Translations under genes and position numbers: made by a program
Notes under the pieces: generated by a model
Database searches by the model: none
The model's input: the letters and a program-made list of their open reading frames with translations, nothing else
What the model was told of the DNA's origin: nothing
Shown here: positions 25,176 to 32,793 of the stretch, piece after piece
How the letters are laid out: each line of letters begins with the position of its first letter
Position numbering within the stretch: position 1 is the first letter of the stretch
NCBI GenBank assembly: GCA_946531445.1
Contig: CAMNAP010000005.1
Span: 1 to 50,126 of the forward strand
Length of the DNA stretch: 50,126 nucleotides
From: an uncultured Clostridia bacterium
GTDB taxonomy: Bacteria; Bacillota; Clostridia; Oscillospirales; Acutalibacteraceae
Direction of reading: 5' to 3'

Positions 25176-25403
25176 TTATTCTTCTGAAAGCTCCTGAATC
25201 ATATCCCACATTGCTTCAACAGAATCAAAGTATTCGGGGGAAATGTATTCCATATCAATTTCAATATCAAAGGTGTCCTCAATCTCTGCAAGAATTGAAG
25301 TCATATCAATTGAATCAATAACCTTGCCCGAAACGAGAGCCTTTTCGTTTGCATAATCAATATTCGGATTTACTCTTTTGAGAGCTTCAATAAGTTTTTC
25401 CAT
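25176..25403 (-). CDS. Acyl carrier protein (DltC-like)
   Basis: Small acidic four-helix carrier protein. The 75 residues have the phosphopantetheine serine at Ser31 in GKVIDSIDM, the expected DS motif. I start at the ATG at 25403, with GAGGAA 7 bp upstream. A GTG at 25421 overlaps the ligase stop and would add six residues. Its size is close to DltC. Its partners are the ligase 14 bp upstream, the MBOAT downstream and probably the thioesterase that closes the cluster. Confidence 0.9.
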   Translation of the reverse strand: MEKLIEALKRVNPNIDYANEKALVSGKVIDSIDMTSILAEIEDTFDIEIDMEYISPEYFDSVEAMWDMIQELSEE

Positions 25404-25417
25404 AATCAATTCCTCTT

Positions 25418-26827
25418 TCACTGATTTAATTTTGTATAAAGCACCTTGCCCGATTCATTACGCGGTATTTCCTCAATAAAGCGAACCTCTATTGCGCTCT
25501 GATTAATATGCGTTTTTTCCGCAATGAGCTCTTTAACCCCGTCTGAAATACGTTCGTCGGTGATGTATATAATCATAAGGCTGTCAGTACCCGTACTTGC
25601 AACGTCAGTATCGGGATAGACAGACTTGACGATTCTGTCAATACTGTCAAGATTTATTCTGTTGCCGAAAAGCTTTAAAAATCTCTTTTTTCTTCCGACT
25701 ATGAAGAAATAGCCGTCCTTGTCAAACTTTGCCATATCGCCCGTTTCAAGACGTCCGTGGCGCTCGTCGCCTTTTATAAGGTCGTCGCCGCACTCTGCAT
25801 AGCCGAGCGTTACGTTGTCGCCCTCGTAAACAAGCTCGCCCGTAATTTCAGGCTCGGTAATCTCTTTTCCGTCAACGTCAATAATTGAAAGCTTACCGCC
25901 GGGAATTGCAATTCCCATACTGCCGAATTTTTCAAGCGACTTATCAGCGGGGAGATAACCCATTCTTGCGGTTGCCTCCGTCTGACCGTACATAACAACG
26001 AACTCCTTGCCCTTTTCAAGCGCGTATTCGGCGAACTCCTTGTGAAGCTCGGGCTGTAGCTTTCCGCCCGCCTGGGTAAAGTAGCGAAGGGTAGGCAAAT
26101 CCATTCTGAAAAATCTTATTCTTCTGAGCATTTCGTAGGTGTACGGAACGCCTGCAAACGACGTTGCACCCTGCTCTTTAAAGAAACTCCAGAAATCCTT
26201 TGACACAATCGTTGCGTCGGTGAGAAGCATTGTTGCCCCTGCCAAAGTATGAGAATTAACGATTGAAAGACCGTAGGTGTAATTCATCGGCAGAGTAGTA
26301 ATCGGCTTCTCGCTGTCTGTGATTTTAAGGTATTCACAGATTGCCTTTGCATTTGACTGAAGATTTGTGTAGCTCTGCTTTACAAGCTTTGGCGAGCCCG
26401 TTGAGCCCGATGTTGTGAGAAGAAGCGCAAGCTCGTTGCAAAGCGGATATGAAATATTGAAATTCGTCTTGTAAAGACGGTAGCCGCGGTCGCTGAATAT
26501 CTCCTCGTAATCGCCGAGGTCGTCCCTTTTTCCGTCGGGACACCAGATATACGCAGGCTTATATATTTCCGTAAGGTTTGCAAACAGCTCACCGTCAATT
26601 TTAACGTCAAGCATAAGCGGAACAATTCTATTCTTAAGAAAGCTTAAATATCCGCACATTGAGCCGATTGAATTTTCACAAAGTGAAAAGACAAGACTTC
26701 TTTCGGGAATAAGCTCACCGAGCTTGTCCGACAGCGCGCCTATCTCACTGTAGGTTATGCTTTTTCCGTCGCTTTGAAGTGCGGCGGTTTTGTTTCCAAA
26801 TTTTTCGAAACTATCAAAAAAACTCAT
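25418..26827 (-). CDS. AMP-dependent acyl ligase (DltA-like position)
   Basis: ANL-superfamily adenylating enzyme predicted to activate a carboxylic acid with ATP and load it on the adjacent carrier protein. The 469 residues contain the P-loop TTSGSTGSPK (138-147), MYGQTEATARMG (279-290), ETGDMAKFDKDGYFFIVGRKKR-type hinge motifs, and the C-terminal catalytic Lys461 in NESGKVLY. At the place where DltA has the D-alanine-pocket Cys (FLFCGE) this protein reads FTQAGG, so D-alanine is doubtful. First gene of the cluster, preceded by a good promoter. Confidence 0.87.
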   Translation of the reverse strand: MSFFDSFEKFGNKTAALQSDGKSITYSEIGALSDKLGELIPERSLVFSLCENSIGSMCGYLSFLKNRIVPLMLDVKIDGELFANLTEIYKPAYIWCPDGKRDDLGDYEEIFSDRGYRLYKTNFNISYPLCNELALLLTTSGSTGSPKLVKQSYTNLQSNAKAICEYLKITDSEKPITTLPMNYTYGLSIVNSHTLAGATMLLTDATIVSKDFWSFFKEQGATSFAGVPYTYEMLRRIRFFRMDLPTLRYFTQAGGKLQPELHKEFAEYALEKGKEFVVMYGQTEATARMGYLPADKSLEKFGSMGIAIPGGKLSIIDVDGKEITEPEITGELVYEGDNVTLGYAECGDDLIKGDERHGRLETGDMAKFDKDGYFFIVGRKKRFLKLFGNRINLDSIDRIVKSVYPDTDVASTGTDSLMIIYITDERISDGVKELIAEKTHINQSAIEVRFIEEIPRNESGKVLYTKLNQ

Positions 26828-26847
26828 AATATCACCTTATTTAGTAT

Positions 26848-26876
26848 AATATATCATAATAAATTACTTATTGCAA
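26848..26876 (-). promoter_or_regulatory. Promoter of the acylation cluster
   Basis: TTGCAA (26871-26876, four of six) and TATATT (26848-26853, five of six) are spaced by 17 bp, with an extended -10 TG one base upstream. The transcript would start near 26841. AAGGTGAT lies 3 bp before the ATG at 26827. It separates the cluster from the radical SAM gene. No clear terminator is visible in the remaining 45 bp. Confidence 0.55.
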
Positions 26877-26920
26877 GTATATATTTAATATTTAAAGTTT
26901 TATAAATAAAGTATTTTAGG

Positions 26921-27790
26921 TCACAACAGCTTTTTATTGATTGTGTTGAGCACGTGTTTTTTGTCCGCAGACCACAGCGGCGCGATTAAATCCTTTTTTG
27001 CACCGTCGCCTGTCAGACGGTGAATAACTATGTGTTCGGGAATTATTTCAACGCAGTCCTTTATTATGTCAGCGTACTCATCAAGCGAAAGCGTTTTAAC
27101 ACGCCCTGCCCTGTACTCCTCGGCAAGCCTTGTTCCCTCAATAACGTGAAGAAGCTGAAGCTTTATTCCGTCGGTAACTCTGCAGACGTATCTGACGCTT
27201 TCAAGAATGTCATCTCTTGTTTCACAGGGCAGACCGATTATCAGGTGAGTTACAACGTTTACGCCGATTTTATGAAGCTTTTCAACAGCGCTGTCGTAAA
27301 CTTCAAGCGTATATCCTCTGTTAATATACTGCGCCGTTTTTTCGTGAATACTCTGTAGTCCGAGCTCAACAAATACGGGTTTAATTTTATTCATTTCGTC
27401 AATGACCTCAAGCACCCCGTCGCCGAGACAGTCGGGTCTTGTTGCAATTGAAAGTGCAACAATATCGGGGCGTTCAATCGCTTCAAGGTATTTTTCTCTG
27501 AGCACGCCGGCAGGCGCGTAGGTATTTGTAAACGCCTGAAAATACGCGATGTATTTTCCGTTTTTTATCTTAGACGAAACAAGCTTTTTACCCTCGTCAA
27601 GCTGCCGGGTTATGCTTAGCCTTCTGTCGCCCGCAAACTCACCGCTTCCGCCGTTTGAGCAGAAAATACAACCGCCCGTTCCGAGCGTGCCGTCTCTGTT
27701 TGGGCAGGTAAAGCCGCCGTCTACCGCGAGCTTGTAAACCTTACAGCCGAAGCGCTCCTTAAGATACGAATTAAGACTTGTATATCTCAT
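26921..27790 (-). CDS. TIGR01212 family radical SAM protein (YhcC-like)
   Basis: Radical SAM enzyme of unassigned reaction, related to the Elp3/YhcC branch. The 289 residues start MRYTSLNSYLKERFG, and the 4Fe-4S cysteines are Cys29, Cys41 and Cys44 (FTCP, then GGCIFCS), with the family's unusual CX11CX2C spacing. A TIM-barrel body follows (QSIHEKTAQYINRGYT, IGLPCETRDDILESV). AAGGA precedes the ATG. It overlaps the inositol monophosphatase gene by 20 bp, so the two are co-transcribed. Housekeeping context, substrate unknown. Confidence 0.9.
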   Translation of the reverse strand: MRYTSLNSYLKERFGCKVYKLAVDGGFTCPNRDGTLGTGGCIFCSNGGSGEFAGDRRLSITRQLDEGKKLVSSKIKNGKYIAYFQAFTNTYAPAGVLREKYLEAIERPDIVALSIATRPDCLGDGVLEVIDEMNKIKPVFVELGLQSIHEKTAQYINRGYTLEVYDSAVEKLHKIGVNVVTHLIIGLPCETRDDILESVRYVCRVTDGIKLQLLHVIEGTRLAEEYRAGRVKTLSLDEYADIIKDCVEIIPEHIVIHRLTGDGAKKDLIAPLWSADKKHVLNTINKKLL

Positions 27791-28535
27791 AGAATTCCTT
27801 TATATTTTCAGCGTTTCCGCAGCAGTAGGAGGTAATTTTGTCAGCGTCGAGCGCGTCGCCCCCGCAGGTTGAACAAACGCCGCCCGCCTCATTTAAAATA
27901 AGCGTTGCGCCCGCCCAGTCCCACGGGCGTAGAATAAGCTCATAGTATAAGTCGGCCTTGCCCGCCGCAACATAGCATATATCAAGCGCCGCCGAGCCGC
28001 CGCGTCTTACCTCAACTGCTCTGTAAAATATTTCCTCACAGATTTCAAACGTTCTGTGGGCGAGCTCGTGTTCGTAGGGACAGGTACCGAAAAGCGCGAG
28101 GCTGTGCGCCATATCGCAATCTGAAACGTGAATCGGCTTTCCGTTAAGGAACGCCCCTTTTCCCTTTTCTGCGTAATAAATATTATCAAGGTCGGGGTCA
28201 AGAACAACGCCTATAATAAGCTCCCTGTCCTTTGCAAGCCCAACCGAAATTGCGCTGTGCTGATAGCCCTTGATAAAATTTGTTGTTCCGTCAATCGGGT
28301 CAATAATAAAGCAGTATCCGTCTGTAAGAGTGTTGTCTCCCTCACCCTCTTCGTCAAAGAAGTTCGCTTCGGGGATAAGAGAGGACAGCTCGCTCTGAAG
28401 AAAATCCTGAATCATCTTATCGTAAACCGTAACAAGATTTACGGCAGAGCCCTTCTCCTCAACGCCCTTGTCGCTTCCTGCGCCTTTATAGATTTCGCCC
28501 GCTTTTTTTACTATTTCAATTATTTTTTCAAGCAT
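27771..28535 (-). CDS. Inositol monophosphatase family protein
   Basis: Mg-dependent sugar or inositol phosphate phosphatase of the SuhB/CysQ fold. Start at 28535 (254 residues), with GGTGAT 4 bp upstream. The metal sites are complete: DEE at 61-63, DPIDGTTNF at 79-87, and WDWAGATLILNEAGG at ~204. The true substrate could be inositol phosphate, a bisphosphorylated nucleotide or a sugar phosphate. The gene overlaps the radical SAM gene downstream and is divergent from murT. Confidence 0.92.
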   Translation of the reverse strand: MLEKIIEIVKKAGEIYKGAGSDKGVEEKGSAVNLVTVYDKMIQDFLQSELSSLIPEANFFDEEGEGDNTLTDGYCFIIDPIDGTTNFIKGYQHSAISVGLAKDRELIIGVVLDPDLDNIYYAEKGKGAFLNGKPIHVSDCDMAHSLALFGTCPYEHELAHRTFEICEEIFYRAVEVRRGGSAALDICYVAAGKADLYYELILRPWDWAGATLILNEAGGVCSTCGGDALDADKITSYCCGNAENIKEFYEIYKS

Positions 28536-28551
28536 AATTATCACCGCTAAA

Positions 28552-28579
28552 ATTATATCATATTATCAGCTTATTGCAA
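28552..28579 (-). promoter_or_regulatory. Promoter of IMPase-radical SAM operon
   Basis: An exact TATAAT (28552-28557) preceded by the extended TG one base upstream, with TTGCAA (28574-28579) 16 bp further up. It lies in the 56-bp divergent gap shared with murT. I could not identify a convincing plus-strand promoter or ribosome binding site for murT in this gap. Confidence 0.55.
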
Positions 28580-28591
28580 TATAAATTTAAT

Positions 28592-29896
28592 ATGATGTTT
28601 ACTTTAATTATAGCTAAGCTTTGCGCTTTTATCCTGCGCCTTTTTAACAAGGGCGCAACAACGCTTCCGGGCAGAGTCGCTCTTTTTCTGAAATACAATA
28701 TTCTGACCAGGCTTTCAAAAAACGTCAGAATTATCTGTGTAACGGGAACAAACGGAAAAACGACAACCTGCGCCCTTATTGCCCACGCAATGAGGGAAAA
28801 CGGCTGTTCGTACTTCATAAACTCCTCGGGCGCTAATATGCTGAGCGGCGTCACGACGGCGTTTATAATGAATTCGAGCATTTTCGGAAGATGTAAAAAG
28901 GACTTTGCAATTCTTGAATGCGATGAGAATTCCCTGCCCCTGATTTCACGCTACATAGACGCCGAAGTCGTTGCGGTTACTAATATTTTCCGCGACCAGC
29001 TTGACCGCTATGGCGAAGTTTCAAAAACGCTTTCGGCAATAAGAACGGGAATAAAAAATATGCCCCGCGCTCTGCTTATTCTCAATGCCGACGACCCGCT
29101 TTCCTACTCGCTTTCATCACTGAAAAACAGAGTTATCACCTTCGGTATAGACGGCGATTTCAAAGCGGACGATTTATCCGACAGCCGCACCTGTCCGTTT
29201 TGTCAGAGTATACTCCGATACAAAAGCCGTACCTTTTCCCAGCTCGGCGATTTTTACTGCCCGCGCTGTTCTTACAGACGAAAAAAGCCCGACATTGCCG
29301 CCGCCGACGTATCCCAAAGCTGTTTTACAATTAATAAAAAACTGTATTCAACCTCGCTCGGCGGACTGTATAACGTGTATAATTTCTGCGCCGCTGCGGC
29401 AGTTTTAAAGGCTGTGGGAATTGATAATATAAAGCCGCTGTGCACCTTTTCGGGCGCTTTCGGACGAATGGAAAAATTCACTGTAGGCAATAACACGCTT
29501 TTGCTTCTTCTCGTTAAAAACCCCGTAGGGCTTACGGGATGTATAAGATACGTCAGCAGGCTTGACATTGAGCCGGACATCGCCTTTGCGCTTAACGATA
29601 ACAGTGCCGACGGTACTGACGTAAGCTGGATTTGGGACAGCGATTTCACTCCCCTCAGGGATAAGGGAAGCCGCGTTTACACCGTTGGAAAACGTGCGCT
29701 TGATATGGCGTTAAGGCTGAAATACGACTCAATAAACAGCGAGATAATTGAGGGCGAAAACTATAAAAAGCTGATTGAAATAATTAAAGACAGTAACAGC
29801 GATTTTATAGTGTTTTCAAGCTACACGGCAATGATGAATATGCGCCGTATTTTTATTAACGAATTCGGAGGTAATGACTTTTGGCAGGAAGGCTGA
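28592..29896 (+). CDS. murT: Lipid II isoglutaminyl synthase subunit MurT
   Basis: Mur ligase-like subunit that, with GatD, amidates the D-glutamate of lipid II. It has 434 residues from the ATG at 28592. The alternatives are the next ATG (28595) or a TTG at 28574, and no strong Shine-Dalgarno is visible, so the start is uncertain. It has the P-loop TGTNGKTTT (51-59), the Mur-type ECDENSLPL, a four-cysteine zinc ribbon (CPFC...CPRC) inserted in the middle domain, and the DUF1727 C-terminal domain with DGTDVSWIWD holding the triad Asp. It overlaps gatD by 16 bp. Confidence 0.95.
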   Translation: MMFTLIIAKLCAFILRLFNKGATTLPGRVALFLKYNILTRLSKNVRIICVTGTNGKTTTCALIAHAMRENGCSYFINSSGANMLSGVTTAFIMNSSIFGRCKKDFAILECDENSLPLISRYIDAEVVAVTNIFRDQLDRYGEVSKTLSAIRTGIKNMPRALLILNADDPLSYSLSSLKNRVITFGIDGDFKADDLSDSRTCPFCQSILRYKSRTFSQLGDFYCPRCSYRRKKPDIAAADVSQSCFTINKKLYSTSLGGLYNVYNFCAAAAVLKAVGIDNIKPLCTFSGAFGRMEKFTVGNNTLLLLLVKNPVGLTGCIRYVSRLDIEPDIAFALNDNSADGTDVSWIWDSDFTPLRDKGSRVYTVGKRALDMALRLKYDSINSEIIEGENYKKLIEIIKDSNSDFIVFSSYTAMMNMRRIFINEFGGNDFWQEG

Positions 29897-30582
29897 GAAT
29901 AGTTCACCTTTACCCGAATGAGCTTAATCTCTACGGAGATTCGGGAAACGTGCTCTGCATTAAAAGACGGCTTGATTTACGGAATATCAAATACGAAATT
30001 ATCCCCGTCGGGTGCGGCGATACGCTTTGCGATTTTGATTTAATGATAATCGGCGGAGGACAGGACAGAGAGATGCTCTCAATTCTCTCAGACCTTAAAC
30101 GAAAGGCGGAAATGATAGCCTACTCAGTCAACATCGGAAAAACTGTTTTCGCCGTTTGCGGCGGCTTTCAGCTTCTCGGGGAATACTACAAATCAGCCGA
30201 CGCCTCATTTATGAAAATGACCGGCGCGCTCCCTTTTTACACGGTATCCGAGCGTCCGCGTATGATTGGTAATCTTGTGTTTGAAACGCCTTTCGGCACA
30301 GCCGCAGGCTTTGAAAATCACAGCGGAAGAACATATCTCAGCGACGGCCTTTCCCCTCTCGGTAAGGTCATATCGGGCTTCGGTAACAACGGCGAGGACA
30401 GCGGCGAGGGACTTTTTTATAAAAACACCTTTGCAACGTACGCCCACGGCCCCCTCCTGCCCAAAAATCCGAATTTAGCCGACGAGCTTATAAAACGCGC
30501 TCTCGGTTGCGACGGACTCAAGGAGCTTGACGACTCGCTTGAAAACCGCTGTCGCCTAAGTCTGATAAGAAAATTCTCGTGA
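29881..30582 (+). CDS. gatD: Lipid II isoglutaminyl synthase glutaminase GatD
   Basis: Class I-like glutamine amidotransferase that supplies ammonia to MurT. It has 233 residues from a TTG start at 29881, supported by GGAGG 11 bp upstream inside murT and by the conserved N terminus RLRIVHLYPNELNLYGD. The nucleophile Cys93 (FAVCGGFQLLG) and His189 (TYAHGPLLPKNP) are present. The substrate-binding Arg region RPRMIGN is also conserved. Overlap with murT indicates coupled 1:1 synthesis. Confidence 0.95.
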   Translation: MAGRLRIVHLYPNELNLYGDSGNVLCIKRRLDLRNIKYEIIPVGCGDTLCDFDLMIIGGGQDREMLSILSDLKRKAEMIAYSVNIGKTVFAVCGGFQLLGEYYKSADASFMKMTGALPFYTVSERPRMIGNLVFETPFGTAAGFENHSGRTYLSDGLSPLGKVISGFGNNGEDSGEGLFYKNTFATYAHGPLLPKNPNLADELIKRALGCDGLKELDDSLENRCRLSLIRKFS

Positions 30583-30586
30583 CACG

Positions 30587-30614
30587 TTGCATTTATTCTA
30601 AATTATGATATAAT
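30587..30614 (+). promoter_or_regulatory. Promoter of peptidase-ABC-GH2-cyclophilin operon
   Basis: TTGCAT (30587-30592) and an exact TATAAT (30609-30614) with extended TG, spacer 16 bp, just after the gatD stop. AAGGA at 30636-30640 lies 7 bp before the next ATG. Confidence 0.6.
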
Positions 30615-30647
30615 TAAAATGATATACTATGTTTTAAGGAATAATAT

Positions 30648-31100
30648 ATGGAGAATTTAAAGACCGCCAGAGAGGCGCTTGACACGCTCGGAACGTACAC
30701 AAGCCTCACAAAGGGCGTTTCAATGTGGCCGCTTTTGTACAACCAGCGCGACACAATTATTGTTGTTAAAAATACTGACAGGCTCAAAAAATACGATATT
30801 GCTCTTTTTGAAAGAAAAAACGGCCAGCTTGTTATGCACCGCGTTACAGAGGTACACGACGGCTATTACTATATAGTCGGCGACAACTGTATAAGCGGCG
30901 AAAAGGTGAGCGACGATATGGTGCTGGGCGTTCTTGAGGGCTTCTGGCGAAAGGGCAAAAGATACGTTGACTGTAAAAACGGAAAAGCGCAGAAGCTTTA
31001 CGCTAGAATCTGGGTGTTCTTTGCACCGCTCAGACCGCTTCTTTTAAAAGCGGAGAATTTAGGAAGAAGAATTAAAAGGATAGTTAAAAAGAATGGCTGA
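30648..31100 (+). CDS. S24/S26 signal-peptidase-like protein
   Basis: Small protein of the signal peptidase fold, 150 residues. The nucleophile box is GVSMWPLL with Ser25. The general-base position looks like His64 in LVMHRV rather than Lys, as in the ER-type/SipW Ser-His group. The GDN box is at 78-80. There is no clear N-terminal membrane anchor. The C-terminal ~40 residues are basic and weakly hydrophobic (IWVFFAPLRPLLL), and may associate with the membrane. The gene overlaps the ABC transporter by 8 bp, suggesting that it processes a peptide exported by, or matures a component of, that transporter. No precursor gene is visible nearby. Confidence 0.75.
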   Translation: MENLKTAREALDTLGTYTSLTKGVSMWPLLYNQRDTIIVVKNTDRLKKYDIALFERKNGQLVMHRVTEVHDGYYYIVGDNCISGEKVSDDMVLGVLEGFWRKGKRYVDCKNGKAQKLYARIWVFFAPLRPLLLKAENLGRRIKRIVKKNG

Positions 31101-32793
31101 AAAGGATACTTCAAGACGAATTAAAAAATCGGACTTAATTGCAATAAAATGGATGTTTACAATCTGCAAAAAGGAACGTTTTAAAATACTCCTTCTTGTT
31201 TTCACAAACATTATTGCGGCTACTCTCACCATTGTTTACGCAAACTTTTCAAAAAACATAATTAACGCGGCAACTATAGACAAGTCGTTCAGCCTTGTTC
31301 TCAGATACGCGCTTTATTATCTTTTCATAATTATGTTTCAGCTCGGGCTTACGCTTCTTTCACGCAGCACGCTTGAAAGATGTCTCGGCAAAATTGAGTG
31401 GGAGCTTAAGCAGCATATGCTTAAAACCGTATTAAAAAAGGATTACGGAGAAATCACATCTTACCACACGGGCGATTTACAAAACAGAATGTTTAACGAC
31501 GTAAACGTTATAGCAAGCGGCGTTACAAACATTATTCCAAACATCGTTTTGTTTCTCACAAGGCTTATATGCGCGTTTGCATACCTTGTTGTTATAGATA
31601 AAATCTTTGCGCTCGCGTTTCTTGTAGGCGGAATTTTCGTATTCCTCTGTACCCAGTTTTTCAGAAAAACGCTCAAGCGGCTTCACAAGGAGGTACAGAA
31701 AACAGAGGGTAAAACGCGCTCCTTTATTCAGGAGGCAGTAACCTCGCTTATCGCAGTCAAGGCGTTCTCGGTTGAGGAAAAGGTGCTTGACAAAGCTGAT
31801 AATCTTCAGGCGGAAAACTACAAGGCAAAAATGAAAAGGCGCTTTTTCGGTATTGTTGCAAACGCAGGAATAAGCACGGTTTTCAGCTTCGGCTACATCT
31901 TTGCTCTCGGCTTCGGAGCATACAGACTTATAAACGGTCTTGACTACGGAACAGTTACGGCTATGCTTCAGCTTGTAAACCAGATTCAGGCGCCGTTTGC
32001 ACAGCTCTCGTCAATTATGCCTCAGTATTTTTCCGTTATCGCTTCGGCTGAAAGGCTTATGGAAATTGAAACGCTTCCCGACGAGCATGAGGTTAACAGC
32101 TCTGAATTTGATTTTGAAAAAACGTACAAAGAGCTTAAGTCTATCAACTTTAACAACATCTCGTTTAAATATGACCGCGATATTATTCTTGACAACACCT
32201 CGCTTAAAATCAACAAGGGCGATTTTGTTGCTATAATGGGTATTTCGGGAATCGGCAAGAGCACGCTTTTAAAGCTTCTGCTCGGCGTTTTCAAGGTACA
32301 GGAGGGCAGTATAGAGCTTGAGTGCGAAAACGAAAACATACCCGTTGACGTTGTTACAAGAAAGCTCTTCTCCTACGTTCCGCAGGGCAACTTCATCCTT
32401 TCGGGAACTATAAGAGAAATACTCACCTTTATAAACAGCGAAGCCACCGACGAGAAAATTGAGCGGGCAATAGAAATCGCCTGCGCAAAGGATTTTATTG
32501 ACGACTTACCCGACAGACTTGAAACCGTTATCGGTGAAAGAGGTATAGGGCTTTCAGAGGGACAGCTTCAGCGTCTTGCAATTGCGCGCTCGCTTCTTTC
32601 GGGCTGCCCCGTAATGCTTCTTGACGAGGCAACCTCTGCGCTTGACGAGGATACGGAAAAAGCATTTCTCACAAATCTTAAGGAATTAAAAAACAAGACC
32701 TGCGTAATTGTGTCACACAAAAGGGCAGCTCTTGAGATATGTAATAAGCACGTACAGATAATTGATTCAAAAATCGTTATGGAGGAAAAATAA
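31093..32793 (+). CDS. ABC transporter, fused permease and ATPase
   Basis: Half-size exporter (type IV fold) with a six-helix membrane domain (~25-320) followed by an ATPase domain. The 566 residues show the Walker A motif GISGIGKST at ~383-391, signature LSEGQLQRLAIARSLL and Walker B VMLLDEATSALDE, all intact. There is no N-terminal C39 peptidase domain. The partner protease may instead be the small S26-like protein encoded just upstream. The substrate could be a peptide, lipid or drug. It probably acts as a homodimer, because no second half-transporter is adjacent. Confidence 0.9.
   Translation: MAEKDTSRRIKKSDLIAIKWMFTICKKERFKILLLVFTNIIAATLTIVYANFSKNIINAATIDKSFSLVLRYALYYLFIIMFQLGLTLLSRSTLERCLGKIEWELKQHMLKTVLKKDYGEITSYHTGDLQNRMFNDVNVIASGVTNIIPNIVLFLTRLICAFAYLVVIDKIFALAFLVGGIFVFLCTQFFRKTLKRLHKEVQKTEGKTRSFIQEAVTSLIAVKAFSVEEKVLDKADNLQAENYKAKMKRRFFGIVANAGISTVFSFGYIFALGFGAYRLINGLDYGTVTAMLQLVNQIQAPFAQLSSIMPQYFSVIASAERLMEIETLPDEHEVNSSEFDFEKTYKELKSINFNNISFKYDRDIILDNTSLKINKGDFVAIMGISGIGKSTLLKLLLGVFKVQEGSIELECENENIPVDVVTRKLFSYVPQGNFILSGTIREILTFINSEATDEKIERAIEIACAKDFIDDLPDRLETVIGERGIGLSEGQLQRLAIARSLLSGCPVMLLDEATSALDEDTEKAFLTNLKELKNKTCVIVSHKRAALEICNKHVQIIDSKIVMEEK

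Noticed and set aside
26877..26920. Terminator between the radical SAM gene and the acylation cluster
   Set aside because: The segment is AT-rich with only weak imperfect pairing and no GC core, so I do not call one.
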